Under the pieces are notes generated by a model. It saw nothing but the letters and a program-made list of their open reading frames with translations, did not search any database and was not told the DNA's origin. A stretch of DNA of 64,000 bases from Brachypterus glaber (lineage: Eukaryota; Arthropoda; Insecta; Coleoptera; Kateretidae), in assembly GCA_958510825.1 (NCBI GenBank), contig OY294052.1, forward strand, positions 2,067,816-2,131,815, written 5' to 3'. This document shows positions 58,436 through 64,000 of the stretch, one piece after another (the first letter of the stretch is position 1; each line of letters begins with the position of its first letter). Made by a program: the position numbers and the translations under genes.

Positions 58436-60874
58436 TTATTTACTTGGCGATTCCTGCCTTAAACGCTCCACATCATTAAAAATAACCTGGGCCCCTCCAC
58501 CACACGTGGGCAAAATATCTCCCTTATAAACCTTAGTTTCAAGTTCCCCATCGGTATCTTGTTCTTGAGCAATCAGACAGTACTTGCTCTGTTTTGGATT
58601 TGTAATATCACTAGCCTTTTGCAGTTTTGTGAGGGACTTACGTTTTTTCATGGACGGTTGTAAAACAGTTCCCAGGGGCACCGGTTTTACAGAATTATGT
58701 TCCAGCCATACATCGCCTGTTGATCTTGATCTTCTGCGAGGGTGGGGGGTGCCTATAACATTAACTGTCCTACTTCGGAGTGGAGTATGATTTTCTTTTT
58801 CTCTCGAGGTGGTTTGTACCTCTGTATGGTAACTAACTGTTTCAGGATGGCTATTTAATAAATCCGCAGTTTCACAATCCATAACTTCTTTGAGTTTTCG
58901 TAATTTTTGTTCTTTTGCTTTCATTTGTGTGTTTAAATAATCTCTCTGTTTTCTTAAAGCCATGTCGAGTTCCTGCGAATTTATGCCCTCTTGTTTCGCG
59001 AATTTTTGTTTCTGGCGCTCTTTTTCTAAACAAGTTTGATTTATTTTGCGATCTTTCTCATTTATTCTGTTCTTTAAACTTCTAATGTCTTCTTGTAACT
59101 TATCGTTTACTTCAACAAGTTGTAGGTTCCCATTTTCATATTCACCGAGTTTTTTACCCAAACTTTGTATCCTGTGTTTTTCCTTTTTGATCAAATTCTT
59201 TAAATTTAAAATTTCTTTTTTATTCAAAGTGTGCTCCTCATCTAGCTTTACTAGTCTTCCTCTAAATTCTTTTTGTTTGAAGTCTATATCTTTGTTCAGA
59301 TCTTTTCTTTTAATTTTTCTTACATTCAAAATTCTGATTAGTTTGTCGATCTGAATGCCACAATCATCAATATTATCAAAGCTAAATCGGCAAGAGGGTA
59401 TTTCTGGTAGGAGGCTAATTGAAGATGGTTTTGATGGCGTTTTTGGAGTGGATTTAGGTATGGGGGTATTTGCTTTCTCAATAATTCTCTTACGAATAGG
59501 TGTGAATTTTGCTTCCGACTTGGCAATTTTGACATCTTGAGTCATTTCAGCAAATTTCATTACTTGCAAATTCTCCTCAAAATCCTCAATGGAAGGATTA
59601 ACACATACAATCATCTGTATACTGCCCTCGCCCTCAAAATAATTCTTAAATAAATGTGTTAGTCTGGTGTCTCTGTAAGGCACCATTCTGTTAGCTTTAT
59701 TTAATTGATTTTCTCTAAGAATTTCAAGGCAATTTCTCAAAGACATTAACGAGTTATTAATAGCACTAGCTTCCCTTAATCTAGCACCAGTGTTGTTTGT
59801 GCGATTTGTTCGCTCTGAGCCTGCCAGATCAACCAAACTCAACTGAGAAATCTGCATTTGGTTACACTCAGGAACAACCTGATGGCCCTCAGAATTTAAG
59901 GTCATTTGCTCGAGCTGTACAAGCCTTATATTAAAAATTGAATGACTTCTACTAGACTCTGCATTCAAGGCAGTGTGCCCCATTCTTTTGCGTCTTTGAC
60001 CTGCTTGAAACAAGTCAAAAGCTTCTTCCGCAGATTTTACCTCTACTTCAGTCGCACCATTGACATACATGTTTTTTTGGCTATCTTCCCTAAGAATTTT
60101 AGACTGTAATGATTTACCTGATGATTCATCAAGAAGATCAAAGACAGTGTTGTTGTAAATTTCAATGTAACTCACAAACAAAGCAAATAAATTACTTTCA
60201 TTAACTAATGGTATTTTAATACCATCATTTACGTAACTTACTCTATCACCACCATTTCTCTTCTTAAAGGTTTTTGTACTGGACTTCACCTCTTGTAGAC
60301 GATCTTGCATGGCATCACTTTCCGACTGTATTTCAAATCCATTCATTCTATCTGATTTGATAACAAACTTTGGGGCTTGATTATGTTCCAATGAGTTGAA
60401 AATAGTATCAATACATCTGGGCATAATTCCTGGATCTTGCTGTTCTCCTGTGAGAGTATGGGTTTTTCCAGAACCTGTGACTCCATAAGTAAACAACAAA
60501 GCATTTTGCCCCTTGAGCAAATCTTCCAATAACGGATAGGCTACATAATCAAATATCTCCTTTTGACCTGAGTAGGATGTAAAAATATGTTTGAATTTGT
60601 AGTGGCAGTCCTTTCGACATACTGAAAGAATATTTCATTAGCATGGGAAAAAATACTGAAAAAAGTTTGTCATACCTTTGGATTCAGATGGTGTAGTTAG
60701 GGTCAGGATTGTTGGAGACAATAACTTGATGCATATTGACTCCCGGTCTTCCTTTAAGGGCCTCAAACGACAGTAAACATGCACAGGATCTTTTCCTGAA
60801 TCTGAATGATTCGACAATGTAGTTTTCTCACGTTTTAACTTATTTCTTGGAGTATATTTGTTTGATGGATTCAT
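58436..60874 (-). CDS. pav: kinesin-6, MKLP1/KIF23 type (Pavarotti)
   Basis: Minus-strand exons 60676-60874 and 58436-60621, joined in phase 1 across a 54-bp intron, give 794 residues (fly Pavarotti is 887). The N-terminal motor domain starts at DPVHVYCRLRPL. The P-loop is GVTGSGKT at 113-120, switch I NAESSRSH at 286-293 and switch II LVDLAGSER at 329-337. A charged insert between P-loop and switch I (about 155-190) is a kinesin-6 trait. Residues about 490-650 form the stalk coiled coil that pairs with the RhoGAP subunit (CYK4/RacGAP50C) in centralspindlin. The tail has RRRSRSTG, an Aurora-type RRxS site, and the conserved end VYKGDILPTCGGG, QVIFNDVERLRQESP. The protein bundles midzone microtubules and places RhoA activation for cytokinesis. 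The AATAAA signal overlaps the stop. Confidence 0.95.
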
Positions 60875-61155
60875 TTTGTCACTTCACGATGTAAAAATAT
60901 GCATAAATTCAACAAAAAAACTGGGTAAACTATTGAATGTTGACTTTTTTAAATTTTAAACGGCTTTTTTGCTTTTTGGCAGTTATGGTTACAAAACGTT
61001 GCCAACACTAAAACAATTTATCTTCTTCTTCTGCTTCTTCCTTTATAAACTGAAATTTAGCCAATCCATGTTGCCATGTTTATTTTGAGATTTTTTTGAC
61101 AGTTTTACATAACCTAGAAATTTAATTATTACTTGTGTAAATTAAGTAAATAAAG
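60875..61155. promoter_or_regulatory. shared upstream region of the kinesin and UPF0669 genes
   Basis: 281 bp between divergent start codons, with a TCTTCTTCTTCTGCTTCTTCC-like pyrimidine run (in two overlapping pieces) at 61020-61041 and no repeat insertion. A bidirectional promoter is likely. No TATA or TCAGT initiator is obvious for either gene. Confidence 0.55.
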
Positions 61156-61889
61156 ATGTCTTTAGTTCGGCTGTTTTTGGTATTGGTATGCTTAATTTAT
61201 TAACATAACTTTCAGCTCTAAAATATATCGATTTCAGCTTTTCTATACATTGAAGTGCGACTCTACAGAATATGTAATAATGAGGTTTGAAGGAACAGTT
61301 CCCAGAGAGAATTTTAGTTATTACTATATAGGCACCACCGAAAACATAATTTTACAGTTGACTTCATTGTAAGAATATATACCACTTAATGTAAAAACTA
61401 CTAAAAAGTATTTTCTATGTAGGTATGTGCATTACGTTTATATAACTGTAAATTTTCTTTTTTAGGACTGGAGATGCAGATATTTACATTTCTCAGTTCC
61501 AGAAGCATCCAAGTTTTGATCCAACACAGTATGATTTGCATGCAGCAACTTGTGGAGTAGATTTAATTGAGATCCCTAAATCGTAATCCAGTTTTAAATA
61601 TTTTATGTAACGATTTGACTTTGATATTTTCAGGTTCAAGAGGCCATTTGTGGCTGCTATATATGGCCATTCAGCTCATGAGGAAAGTGAATATGTTTTA
61701 GAAGTTATACAGAGGGATAGCTACGAAAAAGATCATTTTGAGCATGAAAATCAAAAAATAAGCAGTGAGAATGTAGTAGCTGCAAAAACTAAAAAAGAAA
61801 ATGATCCTACAAAAAAGAAACAATCAGAAAGTTATTCTAAAGCAGGCATATGGGCTTTTATTGAGATTTTTCAATTAATTTTCTTATAG
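61156..61889 (+). CDS. UPF0669 family secreted protein (C6orf120 homologue)
   Basis: Four exons, 61156-61185, 61238-61368, 61466-61582 and 61634-61889, joined in phases 0, 2 and 2, give 177 residues (human C6orf120: 191). A signal peptide lies at residues 1-17. The family core follows: VPRENFSYYYIG, LTGDADIYISQFQKHPSFD, YDLHAATCGVDLIEIP, KRPFVAAIYGHSAHEESEY. The C-terminus GIWAFIEIFQLIFL is hydrophobic, as in the vertebrate protein. Human C6orf120 is a secreted glycoprotein reported to affect apoptosis and T-cell behaviour; the insect role is unknown. In exon 2 an alternative upstream AG would give an immediate stop, which fixes 61238 as the acceptor. Confidence 0.93.
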
Positions 61890-61956
61890 AATTTAGATTT
61901 ATAGGTATTTTACTTTAGTAGGTAAGTTATTCAAAGATTATGGCTGTGTTTCTATC

Positions 61957-61967
61957 AATAAAATAAA
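61957..61967 (+). terminator. polyadenylation signals of the UPF0669 gene
   Basis: Two overlapping AATAAA hexamers 68-78 bases after the stop codon. Confidence 0.65.
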
Positions 61968-62486
61968 GAATTAAGTAAGTTTTGCATTGTTAAAGTTTAA
62001 ATCCCCCTCCCCACTAGCTCTCCCAGGCAGAGGCGGATTCAGTCAAGGTCTAGGGAGGTGTTTCGATATTTTTTTTGCATTCACCAAAATTTAAAACATT
62101 AATGGTGAGTTTGTCTCATTTACTTAATATAAATACCAAAAAGTTGCATTCGATTTTATTTCTGAATATTTTTTATAGCGTTTTTCTATTCAACATTATT
62201 GGTGTGAGGCCTTGACAAGAAAAACGAAGTTCTTGTCTGCAGGGGGGGGGTGTAATTATCCCCTTCTCGTCGATCCGCTACTGTTGCCGGATTCCTGATA
62301 GAACTTTTTGGATGCCCCTCGTAACAGTAACAAATTAAAAAACGAAGTTTGGCATCATAGCATGATGACTTAGTAACTTTTATTATTTTTATGTTGTTGG
62401 CGTTTGTTTTGTTGATAGTTTTTGACAGAGCGCTTATTTTTCTTCTGCGAGTTTTAAACATTTTTTTTAAGTAGATTTTTACAAAA

Positions 62487-64000
62487 ATGGGTGAAGTGTA
62501 CAATCTAAACTGGAATGAATTTGGTGCTCATTTATCCAAAATTTTGGATCAATTATATCTAAATCAAGAATTCGCAGATGTTACACTGTTCTGTGAAGGG
62601 AAGAAACTGCTATGCCACAAGTTAATTTTATCAAGTGGAAGCTCGTATTTTCGTGAAATTTTCAAGGAAGTTAATTGCGAAAAGTCTGTTATTCTTTTAA
62701 AAGGTATTAAGCACAATGTTTTACAAAATATATTGCAGTTCATGTACACAGGACACATCAGTATTGAAATGGAAAAGTTGGAAGAATTTATGGATACTGC
62801 ACAGCATTTAATGGTTAAAGGCTTAATAGACCAATCGTGTAATAATGTATCTGAACAATTATGTGATGCAAACAGTTCTTTCAATGTTTATCAGGAAAAT
62901 CCTAGTACTGATAGTAAAATAAGCACCAGTGAGAATCCATATCGAGAAAATCATGAAAACTCTAGTATTGATAGTAAAACAAGCATCAGTGAGAGTAGTC
63001 AGGATTATAGTTTATCTGAATTTGTTGAAATTAAAGAGGGAGCTGGCTGTAGTGAAGAAGAGGATGATAAAAAGACCAAAAAAGGTTTGTATTTTAAATT
63101 CCAGCAACAGGTGGGGAAGGGATGTGCCTTAGGGGGACAGCTAGCCTACTCAATAATTTTCTGAGTCAGCAAATTAAGGTTTGAGTTGGCAAAATTTAAA
63201 TCATTTTTAATCCCCGCATAGTACAAAACAGTTCTAAGAATATTCTTAAAATATTGAAGAAACAAGAATTACAACTCCAACATGTCAAAAATTTATTGCA
63301 GAACAGCAGCAAATTCAAATAAACCTTCTTTCAGAACATTCTTAGAATATGCATAGCATAATTTCTAAGAACATTTTTAACAAAAATTTCTTAGAATATG
63401 CATTAGAAGAATTATATGAGAAAATTATAAGGATATGTCATGCATATGCATAGATTATGCATTTTAAGCACAAGTAAGCATAATCATAGCATATCTAAAA
63501 GTTTATTCTAAGAATATTCCCAGTAGAATAATTAGAGAATATTCTTAGATCATCAGTGCTATTTGTGGAGAAACATAAAAAAAGCCTCGAAAAAAGCAAC
63601 AAAAAATATTCGATTTTTTTTTAATGCAAGACATTTAGAAAAAGGAAAAAAAAGTTTTTTTTTGTTTGTAATTATGTACATTCATTTCTGATTGTTACTC
63701 ATATTGTTTCAGAAAATATCTCAGCGAATACACCTAGAAAATACAATTCTAATTCTAGAAAACAAAGTACGTATGAAGAATGAACCCTCAAAGAAAGCAT
63801 TTTTTTATAATCTATTTTTTTTAGATATTGTATTAAATTCTGAATTTGTTTGTAAAGAATGTGGAAAATCGTACAGTCTAAGAACATCTTTAAACAAACA
63901 CATGAAAATGCACGAAGGAATGACCAAATGTGTTGTGTGTAAAAAAGTGTTCTCAAGAAAAACAGATCTGAACAGACACATAAAAAGGCGCCATCTAGCG
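62487..64000 (+). CDS. BTB/POZ C2H2 zinc-finger protein (3' end beyond the window)
   Basis: Exons 62487-63084, 63713-63766 and from 63825 on, joined in phase 1 twice. Residues 1-115 are a BTB domain of the tramtrack/bric-a-brac class: LNWNEFGAHL, FADVTLFCEGKK, CHKLILSSGSSYF, LQFMYTGHISI, AQHLMVKGL. A Ser/Asp-rich linker follows with two similar units (NPSTDSKISTSEN and NSSIDSKTSISES). Exon 3 encodes two C2H2 fingers, C-x2-C-x12-H-x3-H (CKECGKSYS ... HMKMH) and C-x2-C-x12-H-x4-H (CVVCKKVFS ... HIKRRH), and more may follow. Such proteins dimerise through BTB and bind DNA as transcriptional or chromatin regulators. The start is the first ATG, preceding the conserved LNWN. I cannot name the orthologue. 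Confidence 0.92.
63230..63560. repeat. repeat of TTCTAAGAATATTC-type words in BTB intron 1
   Basis: GTTCTAAGAATATTCTTA near 63230 and ATTCTAAGAATATTCCC, GAGAATATTCTTAGA near 63505-63550 face each other. In between, TTCTTAGAATATGCAT and its relatives recur several times. It is a decayed inverted-repeat element. Confidence 0.55.

Noticed and set aside
58584..59540. Several plus-strand frames opposite the kinesin.
   Set aside because: They are antisense shadows of the kinesin coding exon.
1..64000. CRISPR arrays, operons, prokaryotic mobile elements and toxin-type systems.
   Set aside because: The window is eukaryotic with spliced genes. The regular repeat at 33411-34543 is a tandem satellite without unique spacers.

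Overview
The window is nuclear DNA from an animal, almost certainly an insect. It is very AT-rich. Genes are split by short introns with GT..AG borders (some only 51-54 bp), TCAGT-type initiators occur near two candidate starts, and the protein set is a normal arthropod one: mitochondrial aspartyl-tRNA synthetase, TFIIS, a Pavarotti/MKLP1 kinesin, a reeler-domain defence-type protein and a BTB zinc-finger factor. The density of small hairpin transposons with TA-type or TTA-type ends suggests a repeat-rich genome. A beetle is my best guess, but nothing in the sequence proves the order.

Left part (1-31 kb) is gene-poor. It holds part of a minus-strand gene with a SAM domain: exons at 2069-2147 and 2435-2707, a first exon at 4092-4137 that encodes an N-myristoylation-like start, and a further upstream exon at 22048-22187. 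Between these lie many mobile-element copies: a 1.18-kb near-perfect palindrome at 17.2 kb, a 330-bp palindrome at 16.5 kb, paired copies of several dispersed repeats, a truncated LINE reverse transcriptase at 26.5-27.5 kb, and a foldback element beside a 200-base assembly gap at 30285-30484.

Middle part (31-46 kb) has an intronless gene with two MYND fingers and an MSS51-like C-terminal domain (31384-32700). A 10-copy, roughly 109/116-bp tandem array follows (33411-34543) and ends in a hairpin built from its own monomer. Further hairpin elements come next, including two of four copies of a roughly 690-bp element. A three-coding-exon secreted reeler-domain gene follows (43737-46229). It has a likely 5' UTR exon near 43.1 kb and carries another copy of the 690-bp element in its first coding intron.

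Right part (49-64 kb) is the gene-dense end. TFIIS (minus, 49319-51096) and DARS2 (plus, 51542-57066) are head to head. DARS2 converges on the Pavarotti/KIF23 kinesin (minus, 58436-60874), which is head to head with a UPF0669/C6orf120-type secreted protein gene (plus, 61156-61889). A BTB-C2H2 zinc-finger gene (plus, from 62487) runs off the right edge. The genes are housekeeping or regulatory and do not form one pathway. The two short shared upstream regions (445 bp and 281 bp) are likely bidirectional promoters. DARS2 introns 5 and 6 are full of small transposons while the exons stay intact.
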